From Gracilibacillus massiliensis (lineage in GTDB: Bacteria > Bacillota > Bacilli > Bacillales > Amphibacillaceae): DNA of 64,000 bases. How positions within the stretch are numbered: the stretch's first letter is position 1; each line of letters begins with the position of its first letter. The stretch lies in assembly GCF_001458115.1 (NCBI RefSeq), contig NZ_CZRP01000013.1:434001-498000 (forward strand). The letters are read 5' to 3'. Position numbers and translations under genes: made by a program. Shown piece by piece: positions 44,992-54,000 of the stretch. Below the pieces are notes generated by a model. It had not been told where the DNA came from, searched no databases, and saw only the letters and a list, made by a program, of their open reading frames with translations.

Positions 44992-45864
44992 TCACTCCCT
45001 ACGTTTTTCTTCACGGTATTGTTTTGGTGTTATCTGAAGCTGTTGTTTAAAACACCTAATAAAATTGGAAGATGTTGAAAAACCGACGTTAGCCGCAATT
45101 TCTGTTACTGGTATAGTCGTTTCAACTAGTAATTTCTTTGCCTCGTACATTCTTCTTTCTAAAATGTATTGATGTATCGTTAAGCCAAATTCCTTTTTAA
45201 AAAAATGACACAAATAGTATTTATTGAAATGTAACTTGTCAGCTAGTTCATTTAATTGCCATGAAGTGTCCCAAATTAAATTTATTTCTCTTAAAATTTT
45301 TTCTTGCAGTCTTATTTCATTACTGTTCCCTGTAATAGCTGATGAGTGATCATATGTAGTGTGTACTTCTCTACCTAAGAAAAGCAACAATTCTGTTAGA
45401 TAGAGGCTTAAGGCATTCTTTTGTTGCCATTTATGTTGATTCATGTCTTCTTTTAATAATTGATGAATAATATGATGGAATGTTTCCTCATGCCATTGCC
45501 TTTTTAGATGTAGTAAACGATGGGGGACAGTAGAATGATCTAACAACTGTTTAAAGGCCGTAAAAATAGGTTGTTCAAAAGAATAAAAAGCATCGGTGAA
45601 CATGATCATCACGCGATCATATGGTGCTTCCTCTAGCAAACGAACTCGATGAAAATCAGAGCTCCGAAAAAATAAAACATCGTCTTTTCTAACGTGATAA
45701 ACCTTTTCTTCAAAAATGAATTTTGCTTCTCCATTTCTTACCCATACGATTTCATAACCTGGATGTGCATGAAAATCTCTTATCGTTTTATTGTCATTCT
45801 TATGTTGGATGGTGAACTCAGGAACGTCTACTCTCTTCTTTAACATTTGCAGATTTTGAACCAA
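44992..45864 (-). CDS. AraC-family transcriptional regulator with N-terminal cupin
   Basis: An N-terminal cupin-like sensor domain (about 20-110, IRDFHAHPGYEIVWVRNGEAKF) is followed by a C-terminal AraC double helix-turn-helix (about 190-288, including ELADKLHFNKYYLCHFFKKEFG and TEIAANVGFSTSSNFIRCFKQQ). The start at 45864 is TTG, with an AAGGTGG/AGGAGG-rich site upstream that could also serve other starts such as the ATG at 45846. A strong cre-like palindrome lies 27 bases before it, so the regulator is probably CcpA-repressed. It lies just upstream of the pectinase gene and is a good candidate for its activator. Confidence 0.88.
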   Translation of the reverse strand: MVQNLQMLKKRVDVPEFTIQHKNDNKTIRDFHAHPGYEIVWVRNGEAKFIFEEKVYHVRKDDVLFFRSSDFHRVRLLEEAPYDRVMIMFTDAFYSFEQPIFTAFKQLLDHSTVPHRLLHLKRQWHEETFHHIIHQLLKEDMNQHKWQQKNALSLYLTELLLFLGREVHTTYDHSSAITGNSNEIRLQEKILREINLIWDTSWQLNELADKLHFNKYYLCHFFKKEFGLTIHQYILERRMYEAKKLLVETTIPVTEIAANVGFSTSSNFIRCFKQQLQITPKQYREEKRRE

Positions 45865-45890
45865 CCTCCTACCACCTTCCTACTAATTAT

Positions 45891-45904
45891 AGAAAACGTT
45901 TTCA
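45891..45904. promoter_or_regulatory. CcpA cre-like palindrome upstream of the AraC regulator gene
   Basis: AGAAAACGTTTTCA differs from the cre consensus TGWAARCGYTWNCW only in the first base, and GAAAACGTTTTC is a perfect palindrome. It lies 27 bases before the AraC start. Confidence 0.65.
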
Positions 45905-45982
45905 TTTTGATTATATCATATTAAATTCCTAATCTAATAGCTAATTATTGTTGAAATTATATTCCTATATTGCTATGTAACC

Positions 45983-46013
45983 AAAAATGGCTAGAACTTA
46001 TCTAGCCATTTTC
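45983..46013 (-). terminator. Terminator at the end of ydbT-like gene
   Basis: AAAATGGCTAGA (45984-45995) and TCTAGCCATTTT (46001-46012) are perfect 12-base arms around a five-base loop. The T-rich ends fit termination of the ydbST-like operon, and the stem overlaps its stop codon. Confidence 0.85.
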
Positions 46014-47495
46014 ATCTTTCTTTATCTGTGTTTTACGTTCTTTATACCATTGATGATAAAAACGGACCACTTCAATAGGAACGTCTACGATCGTTTCCGT
46101 ATGAACAGGCGTTGAGCGATTCATCATTTGAAGCGTAGCAGCACCAAATAACTTTTGTAACAGAGATTGAGAGGTTGCTATTTCTATTATTCTCTGTCTT
46201 TTAGTAACAAACATTTGAGTCGTTAGGCCACCTTGCCACCATTGTACCTGTTCCTCATCGATCCTATATTTCGTATGGACGTAATCCAATATACGCTGAA
46301 GGATAATTAATCCCAATAATACGAATGAATATATCCACCAAGCTATATCGATATCAAAAGGTTTTGGTTTGAAATAAATTAGAAGTGCCGTAGCAATCAA
46401 CCAAACATAACTGGGTCGTAATAATTTTACTAGTAGTGCCTTTTTAGGTAATCGAGTCATATTCGTTTTTAATTGATATTCTGGTAACAACTGCTCAATT
46501 AAGGAATATGCTTGGGAAATCGGTAAAAATGGATATAGCGAATTGACATTTACATTATCATCATTAGCACCCGGACTTGCCGAACTAATTAACGTCACTT
46601 CAGTCAATCCAAATAACCGTTTCATAAAAGTTTGTCTCATTTGTAACCCTTGGACTTTACGTTTCTCAATTGCAAAGTTACTTTCATTTAGAATACCTCT
46701 ATCGATATAAATATACCGTTCATTTGAAGAGATTTTATATTTCCCAAAACGTGCAAACGTTCTGATTACACCAAATGATACCGCGATAATCACTGCGATT
46801 AGACTTAATAAAAAAATTAACCATTTACTTTGTAAAAAACTTTCACCAAAACCTTCAAGCTTTGGCAGAAAAGGTTCCACGTAATCATATAACCCCGCTG
46901 TTATTGGTATAATCGCCAAAAAACTTAAAGAAGTAAAACTGGCTTTCCACAATTCACGCTTGGTTGGTTCAAAATGAATAGTCTTAAACTCTTTCGTTTC
47001 TTGATCTGGCTCAACTCTTTCTTCTGATTCAGCTTTATTATCTGTCTCATCCGTATTCTCTGCCTCATCCTTCTGAACAAGATTTGTTAAAAAAGATGCA
47101 TGTTTCTTTGTCACTACATCAAATTTAATGGTATCATCAGCCCCATCCATTGCTGTTTCAAAAGAGACCGAGGTGAAGCGAAATATTTTATGGAAGAGGG
47201 TAGTTTGTCTTGTAACATTTTGAATTTTATTGAAAGGAATCGTACTCACATTTCTGACAAAGACCCCTTTCTTAAGATGAAAAGCCTGCTTATCCCATTG
47301 ATATGTTTCCTTCCACCAACTAACTGTTATGTAGAGAATTCGTAAAATAATGAAAACAATATAAGCATATCGACCATATTCATAGAGCCAGAAATCTGAT
47401 CGACCCTGAATCACATACAAAATAATGATAATAAAGAAACTATTTTTTATAAGTTGATATAATTTAAAAAGTATCGTTAATGGATGGTATCTCAT
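46002..47495 (-). CDS. ydbT: YdbT-like membrane protein with three bacterial PH (DUF304) domains
   Basis: The 497-residue protein has membrane helices near the N-terminus and twice later, each followed by a bPH2/DUF304 domain: about 70-140 (AFHLKKGVFVRNVSTIPFNKIQNV), 255-320 (YIYIDRGILNESNFAIEKRKVQGLQMRQ) and 410-485 (VQWWQGGLTTQMFVTKRQRIIEI). It corresponds to YdbT of B. subtilis. Its start overlaps the stop of the smaller ydbS-like gene (TAATG). YdbS/YdbT have been linked to resistance to bacterial antimicrobial peptides. An acidic linker (about 150-170) carries many Glu. Function in this organism is untested. Confidence 0.88.
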   Translation of the reverse strand: MRYHPLTILFKLYQLIKNSFFIIIILYVIQGRSDFWLYEYGRYAYIVFIILRILYITVSWWKETYQWDKQAFHLKKGVFVRNVSTIPFNKIQNVTRQTTLFHKIFRFTSVSFETAMDGADDTIKFDVVTKKHASFLTNLVQKDEAENTDETDNKAESEERVEPDQETKEFKTIHFEPTKRELWKASFTSLSFLAIIPITAGLYDYVEPFLPKLEGFGESFLQSKWLIFLLSLIAVIIAVSFGVIRTFARFGKYKISSNERYIYIDRGILNESNFAIEKRKVQGLQMRQTFMKRLFGLTEVTLISSASPGANDDNVNVNSLYPFLPISQAYSLIEQLLPEYQLKTNMTRLPKKALLVKLLRPSYVWLIATALLIYFKPKPFDIDIAWWIYSFVLLGLIILQRILDYVHTKYRIDEEQVQWWQGGLTTQMFVTKRQRIIEIATSQSLLQKLFGAATLQMMNRSTPVHTETIVDVPIEVVRFYHQWYKERKTQIKKDENG

Positions 47496-47983
47496 TATTC
47501 ATCTACTTCCTTTAACCTTGCTGAGATTGCGATCTTTTCTCTAACTTCTAGAGCAATAGGCTCTTCTAAGGCAGGAATCTCATGAGAGGAACCCATCGTT
47601 TCTACTTTTATTGCTCTCAAATGATATTTCCTCAAGATCGGTCCTTGACTGGTAGATACGGATTGAATCTTGGTCATAGGAACTGTCACCCATTGTTTCT
47701 TTAAGATACCATATGTAAGCTGTAAATAATTCTCATCAATTTGATATCGCCAACTTCTGTATAAATATTTCGGTTCAATCAAACTCCATATCGTCCCTAA
47801 AATTGTAAAAACAAACACTCCCCACAAAATCCAACCAATCCATTTTGGCCATTCAAAATAAGCATCTGCTCCAAATAAGACACCTAGCACAATAAAACCA
47901 ATTATATTTCCAATCGTTTCAGAAATCATTCTCACTTTTGGCATATCGGCAGCTAATTTGTGCTCTAATTTTAATTCATTCAT
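47495..47983 (-). CDS. ydbS: YdbS-like membrane protein with one bacterial PH (DUF304) domain
   Basis: The 162-residue protein has two membrane helices (about 25-45 and 50-72) followed by a bPH2/DUF304 domain (about 78-155, YLQLTYGILKKQWVTVPMTKIQSV). This is the small partner of YdbT. The two genes overlap by one base and are translationally coupled. GAGGATG stands about ten bases before the ATG. The proteins probably form a membrane complex; the partner system is unknown. Confidence 0.88.
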   Translation of the reverse strand: MNELKLEHKLAADMPKVRMISETIGNIIGFIVLGVLFGADAYFEWPKWIGWILWGVFVFTILGTIWSLIEPKYLYRSWRYQIDENYLQLTYGILKKQWVTVPMTKIQSVSTSQGPILRKYHLRAIKVETMGSSHEIPALEEPIALEVREKIAISARLKEVDE

Positions 47984-48041
47984 CTACAACATCCTCTATT
48001 TTTCTTGATCTCTATTTTAATATACAAAATTTTCATAATAA

Positions 48042-48158
48042 TGTGAACCTATAAAAAATGAAAAAGGAAAAGCAGTACGCTTTAGTACATTAGACGCCTT
48101 ATGTAAGGCATTAGATTGCCAGCCCGGAGATCTATTAGAATACATAGAGGAATCCTGA
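48042..48158 (+). pseudogene. Remnant of a Cro/CI-type (YozG-like) helix-turn-helix gene
   Basis: The open frame has no start codon and follows a stop codon. From about 48060 it reads NEKGKAVRFSTLDALCKALD then CQPGDLLEYIEES and a stop. That is the C-terminal third of small XRE-family regulators with a CxPGDLLxY end; the N-terminal helices including the recognition helix are missing. A good terminator follows. The fragment is probably a decayed gene between the YdbST operon and the choice-of-anchor gene. It could also be a genuine short gene only if an unseen non-ATG start works, which I doubt. Confidence 0.72.
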
Positions 48159-48163
48159 CAAAC

Positions 48164-48187
48164 AAAACCGGGCAATCGCCCGGTTTT
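48164..48187. terminator. Bidirectional terminator between the HTH remnant and the 905-residue surface protein
   Basis: AAAACCGGGC (48164-48173) and GCCCGGTTTT (48178-48187) form a perfect stem with a four-base AATC loop, with T-rich sequence on both strands. Confidence 0.88.
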
Positions 48188-48189
48188 GT

Positions 48190-50907
48190 TTATTCATTAG
48201 TAAATTTTTTATTTTTTCTTAGCACTACTAAAACCATTCCTAAGATTAATAGTAGACCACCTATTAAGAGAATCGTATACATATTTGTAGCAGTATCTGG
48301 TAAAGTATTATTTTTTATATCGGTTTTTGGCGTTTCACCGTTATCTTCATTTATAGGCTCTGAGCTGATATCTTCATTTTGAGAGGGTTGTCGATTATCA
48401 TCGTTACTTTCCGTATCTTTCTCTAACAAATCTTTAGGTTCAAATACGGTAAAAGTACTAAAATGATTTGTTTCTGCTTCAATCCAGCCATCTGAGATTT
48501 CACCACCAATTTTTTCCCACTTTTCTGTACTATCTTTCCAATTGTAAATTTTTAAATTATCATTGTGCTCTGCTAATTTAAAGGAGAGCGTAACTGGTGA
48601 TTCAAAAGATGTAATAGACTGATTTGCTTGAACAAATTCAAAATCAAATAGATCAGAACGTGCAAATTCAGCGTTTTCTATACTCTTTTCATCTAGCTGT
48701 TCAATTGTTAATGTTACATCTTCCTCTGCAGAAAAAGATGTTAAGTCAAATGCAAGATGGACGTCTTCTTTCTGAACTTTAACAGTAACATCTTTATCTT
48801 TTAATAGTTGTAATTGTTCCGCTGAGATAATAATATTATCGATAGAATCATTGTTATTAGGAACATTTAGAATTAATTCTCCCATATTATCTAAATAGAT
48901 TACGTCTGTTTCAAATACCAGATTGTCACCGTCAGTTTGTAATTCTTCAGTTATAGTATTTGCTAATCGTTTTACATGAACAACATAGCTTGAACTTGAT
49001 CCATCCTCTGCAACTGCTTCGATGATCACTTCATTATCACCTACATCAAGAGGCACACCTTTACCTGGATCATTTCCATTAACGAACACATTCGTATTAG
49101 CTGAATTAGCGATAGCTGAAAAATGTATGTTTTTTACTTGATTGGAAACTTCGAATTGATATTCGAACGTATCAGAAGAAAAACCAGGTCTTAGTTTTCC
49201 ATGATCAACCGTTAATTCGGAAATCGTAGAATCGGATGACACACCTAATTCATAAGCAGCAATCGTTCCACTTACTTCATGTGCTGCTAATAGGATAGAC
49301 TTACCTGTTGGACTGTGATTTTCAGGAATAAACGTTAATCCTTCAGGGGCAACGTCACCACTAGCCAATGTAACCTTTTCATCTTCCCCATTAAAATTTC
49401 GTGAAGAAAAATAATTTTCAAATTGGGGAGAAGTAGGATTTGTTAAATCATAAACCATGATTCCACCTTGTCGTTCTAAACCGATAAACGCATAGTTGGT
49501 CCCGTTCACTTTTCCGGTTATAACACTTTCAGGCTCAACACCTTTATCATCACTTCTGGATTCAAACGTATCCTCATCATTATTACTATGAAAATAATCT
49601 GGTTGAAATGCTGCTATTTTATTTTCAAAGTCTGATCCACTGTCATATACTAAATCTAATGAATCTGCGTCCCAAATAGAGAAGGATCGACCTCCATAGC
49701 CGTATATTGCTTCATATTTCCCTTCTTCATTTACTGGATGTGAAATAGAAGTCTTTAACCTACCTAATTGTTCATTATCAAATAAACCATTATCCACTAA
49801 CTGGTCTAATTCTTCTTGTGTATAACCATCATAAAGGTCTGCATTAAGCTGATAATCGTCGATCAAGTCTTCTACTCTTTCTTCCTCTGAGAAGCCATCC
49901 CAATCTTGAGCATCTCCTTCATTTGCTGTTAAAATATAGCTCTTTCCTTCTATATTTATAATATCCATACCATCTGGTTGATAGATTGAAAGAACAGGCC
50001 AATTGCGAATATTAATCGTATCATCTTTATCAGAAGCATCGAGCTTGTTTTGACCTAATGAAAAGTCTTTATAACCTAGACTTTTAACTGTCAGAAATTT
50101 ACCTGTTTCTATGTCAAGCTTAGCTATAGCGTTTGACTCCTGTAAAACAACATACCCATACTGACTCGCTTCATCTACTACGATATATTCTGGTTCTAAG
50201 TCCTCTGGATAAGAACTGTCAGGATGTACTTTTCGAACATCGTCTTCTACTATTTCGTTCGTAAATCTTGCAGTTTCAGTTGACAATTCTTCACCCTTTT
50301 TAATACCATTCGAGATATCTATAATCGATACAGTACCTTCTGGATTAATTGCATAATCTTCACTTGGTTCACCTTCATTGGCAACCAATACTTTATCACC
50401 ATCTGGCGTAATCGTTACCATATCTGGTAAAGCACCTACTTCAACAGAGGTTAACACGTCACCCTCCGTAGAAAGAAAAACAATATGGCCATTCTCGACT
50501 TTATTTTCTGCTGGTACGGATACAGCAATAAATCTACTTTCTTGATCAATCGTAACACTTGTTAAATCTCCTGCATCAACATCAAAATCACTGAGCTTAA
50601 TTTTTTTCACTAAAGGGATTTCGGTATCACCATTGGCTAAAACTGATAAATCAATAATGTCTAACGTTTTCTCTGATCCATTCACAGAATAGCCATAATA
50701 TGTATTAGGATCATAAGCAACTATTTCTGTTCCTCCATCATCAATAGGGGCTTTACTTGCATAACGTCCTAACCATTCGATTGCTAATGCCTGATCTTTT
50801 TCAGAATAATAATTTAAATCTTCAGCTGCAATAGTCGTTGATGGTGTTAATGTAGATAACATAAGAAGAAATGACAAAATTAGTACTTTAGACAACGAAT
50901 TCTTCAT
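48190..50907 (-). CDS. Wall-anchored choice-of-anchor-I surface protein
   Basis: Signal peptide (about 1-28), then a long beta-propeller-like region (about 35-550) of the choice-of-anchor-I family (VTITPDGDKVLVANEGEPSEDY; ILTANEGDAQDWDGFSEEERV). A cadherin-like beta-sandwich domain follows (about 560-645), another beta domain (about 650-830), an acidic linker and an LPDTA sorting signal (about 870) with membrane helix and basic tail. Family members are often fused to or near phosphatases and nucleases, but no catalytic domain is visible here. It may bind or process surface phosphate or polysaccharide. AAGGAGTGG precedes the ATG. Confidence 0.85.
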   Translation of the reverse strand: MKNSLSKVLILSFLLMLSTLTPSTTIAAEDLNYYSEKDQALAIEWLGRYASKAPIDDGGTEIVAYDPNTYYGYSVNGSEKTLDIIDLSVLANGDTEIPLVKKIKLSDFDVDAGDLTSVTIDQESRFIAVSVPAENKVENGHIVFLSTEGDVLTSVEVGALPDMVTITPDGDKVLVANEGEPSEDYAINPEGTVSIIDISNGIKKGEELSTETARFTNEIVEDDVRKVHPDSSYPEDLEPEYIVVDEASQYGYVVLQESNAIAKLDIETGKFLTVKSLGYKDFSLGQNKLDASDKDDTINIRNWPVLSIYQPDGMDIINIEGKSYILTANEGDAQDWDGFSEEERVEDLIDDYQLNADLYDGYTQEELDQLVDNGLFDNEQLGRLKTSISHPVNEEGKYEAIYGYGGRSFSIWDADSLDLVYDSGSDFENKIAAFQPDYFHSNNDEDTFESRSDDKGVEPESVITGKVNGTNYAFIGLERQGGIMVYDLTNPTSPQFENYFSSRNFNGEDEKVTLASGDVAPEGLTFIPENHSPTGKSILLAAHEVSGTIAAYELGVSSDSTISELTVDHGKLRPGFSSDTFEYQFEVSNQVKNIHFSAIANSANTNVFVNGNDPGKGVPLDVGDNEVIIEAVAEDGSSSSYVVHVKRLANTITEELQTDGDNLVFETDVIYLDNMGELILNVPNNNDSIDNIIISAEQLQLLKDKDVTVKVQKEDVHLAFDLTSFSAEEDVTLTIEQLDEKSIENAEFARSDLFDFEFVQANQSITSFESPVTLSFKLAEHNDNLKIYNWKDSTEKWEKIGGEISDGWIEAETNHFSTFTVFEPKDLLEKDTESNDDNRQPSQNEDISSEPINEDNGETPKTDIKNNTLPDTATNMYTILLIGGLLLILGMVLVVLRKNKKFTNE

Positions 50908-51000
50908 TATTCCACTCCTTTTTCAATATTCACTCACTATTCTATCTATATTTCATTAAGGTACTTTGTATGGAATGTTAATAAATTGTAAATTAATAAT

Positions 51001-51040
51001 TCAAAAAAACCTAGAAGGGTATTTCCCTCCTAGGTTTAAT
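51001..51040 (-). terminator. Terminator after the CE12-PL11 gene
   Basis: AACCTAG (51008-51014) pairs with CTAGGTT (51030-51036), with an inner AGGG/CCCT helix; the minus strand ends in a run of seven T. It stands just beyond the stop at 51047. Confidence 0.85.
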
Positions 51041-51046
51041 AGCTAT

Positions 51047-54000
51047 CTATTCTTTAAACTGATTTGATCTTTTTCTAGCTTTCAACAAAACTATAATTCC
51101 TGACAAGAGGAACAATACACTCGCTAGCAACCAGTTAAAAGTATTGGTTGCTGTATTTGGTAATGCTGATTCATCTTCTTCATCGGTATTTGAATGAACC
51201 TGCTCATTAGTTTCTTCTGCATCATCTTCTGATTCTTCACCTGAATTCTCTTCTTCCGGATTTTGTTCTGGCTCTTCACCCGGATTCTCCTCATCAGGTT
51301 GTTCTCCTGGTCCTTCTCCCGGATTTTCTTCTCCTGGTTCTTCGTCAGGATTCTCTTCATCTGGATCTTCAGGCTCACTAATTTCTTCACCAGTATAAAT
51401 GGCCGGAGTTGGAGGCTCACTCATATCCTCACCAATAAAGAAGCTTGGATGTGGTGGTTGATTATAACCAACATTTTGCCATGCAACTGCTGTTCTGTAT
51501 TGTATATCATGCATTAACGTATAAATTTTATGTTCGGTTTCTTGGTCAGAAAAGTAAATTCTTAATGCAGAGCTATCTTCCGTCCGCCAGACTGCCTCTT
51601 CTCTCCAATCACCGAATAAGTCAGCTTGAATCGCAGGTGTCCCTTTTGTCCCATTATTCGAAAGCGTACCTTCTGCTTTTAGAACAACATTTGACTCTTG
51701 ATTTTGGTAGTCCCATTTTTCAATGACACCTACTCCCTGATAAGCTTCCTCATTCCATTCATGGTTCAGAAGCTCACGTTGTAAGTCACCATCCCACCAA
51801 ATCGCAAAGTTAGCACTTGGAATCGAGTCACCTATTTTCTCACCAGTTGATTGATGTAAACCGCCTGTCGTACTATTCCATGCACCATCAACTGCCCATG
51901 CTTCCGATCCTACATATCTTGGATCAATATCTGCTGTTAGTCCACGACCAGTATCTTGACCAGTGTGCTCTCCCCAGATAATCTCTCCTGTTTTGGCATC
52001 ACGCATGTCATAACCATAATCAGCGCCACTATCTTCTTGGGTTGAAAAAATTTCTGATCCTTCACGACTTGGAATCAAATCACCAACATGTAAAGCATCA
52101 CCGTGTCCTAATCCTGAGTTGTATAAGCCTGTACCATCATCATCAATTGTAATTTGACCAAATACTACTTCATCTTTTTGATCACCGTCCACATCGGCAA
52201 TACTTAAAGAATGATAACCTTGGCCAGCCCAATCACTATAGCCTTCATCATTCGTATCAAAGTTCCAACGTTTTTCAATTTTTCCATCAATTAAATCATA
52301 GGCTACAATAACCGTCCGAGTATAATAGCCCCTTGTCATGACAAGACTTGGTGTCTCCCCATCTAAATAAGCAAGACCCGCTAAGAAACGGTCGACACGG
52401 TTACCATATCCATCACCCCAAGCGTCAACACTTCCTCTTGGTGGATCATAATCAACCGTATCAATTTCTGCGCCTGTTTCACCGTCAAAAACGGTTAAAA
52501 ATTCATCACCTTGCAGGACATAACCACTAGTATATCGATGATCCTTAGATCCATCTCCAATTACATTACCTTGTCCATCAATGGTGCCATCAGCTGTTTT
52601 CATGGCAAGCTCCGACCTGCCATCACCATCAAAATCATATGCAATCATTTGGGTATAATGAGCACCTGCTCGGATATTAACTCCAAGGTCAATTCTCCAC
52701 AATCTCGTACCGTCAAGTTCATATGCATCAACATAAACATTACCAGTATAACCAGACTGTGAATTATCTTTACTGTTTGTTGGATCCCATTTTACAATAT
52801 ATTCATATTCCCCATCACCATCTACATCCGCAACACTCGTATCATTTGCGTGATAGGAGTAAGTGTCACCTAGTGGCGTTACACCATCCTCTGGTTTTTC
52901 AATAGGAATATCAAGATGATTTTCAGATAGAACCGTTGTATTGCTAATATCCCCGTAAAGACTACCATTACTGATTGGATGTATTTCATATTCAGCTTCC
53001 ACATCACCTGTTACATCAAGATAATTTGTACGATCTGTGATAGGCTGATCCGTAATTTTTTCTCCATTACGGTAAATATCAAAGCCAAGCGTATTAGGAT
53101 CTGTGCCTAACGATCGCCAACTAATCAGCACACCTTGTTCATTCTTAACAGCAATAGGTGCTCTTGTTAAATATTCTGCTTGTTTTGTCAATATCGTATC
53201 TGATGGAGATTCGACCACATCAGAATCAGCAGACATACCACCACCATTTACAGCATTTACTTTATAATAATATGGTACAGTTGTTAATACGGTATCATCT
53301 TCATATGAACCAGCATCTGCTTGTCCAATTAATTGAAAATCTCCGTCCTCTTTCTCCGCACGATAAACATTATAATAATTGGCATCATCAAGCTCGTTCC
53401 ATGCTAAAAATACTTGATTTTTGCTGTAATCTTCGACTTCTAAATTCGTTGGTGCTTCTGGCACTTCCGCGTCTTCATCTACCATCGAAACAGTAAGAGG
53501 TTCTGAAGGAACGGTTTCTGTATTTAACGAATTTACAGTCGACACAGTGTATTCATAGGTTACTCCCACTCGGTTATCGGTATCTTTATAAGTAGTTTCA
53601 TCTGTGGTCCCTACTAATTCTGCCTGATTAGCTCCTTCTACTTTTCGATAGACATTGTAGTGATCAGCACCTTCAGCAGGTTCCCAACTGATAGTAGCTG
53701 AAGTATTATTTGGTTCAAGTGATTTTTCTACTAAGTTAAGTTCACTAGGCGCTAATAAAATCGGTGTGATCTCCAATCCATTTGCAATCCCCGTTGAACC
53801 ACCAAAGTGGAAGTTCATGTTGCCATCCTTTACTGCTACTTCTGGAACAATTTTATCAGTAGAGCCTTCACGTGGTGCCGAAATACCACCATAACCTACT
53901 CCTTCAATCGTTAAATCTGTTCTTGCTGAGCCTAAAAAGTCAGCTACGTACACTTTTACAGAATAGAGACCATTCGGTAAATCGACTTGAAAATCCCAGC

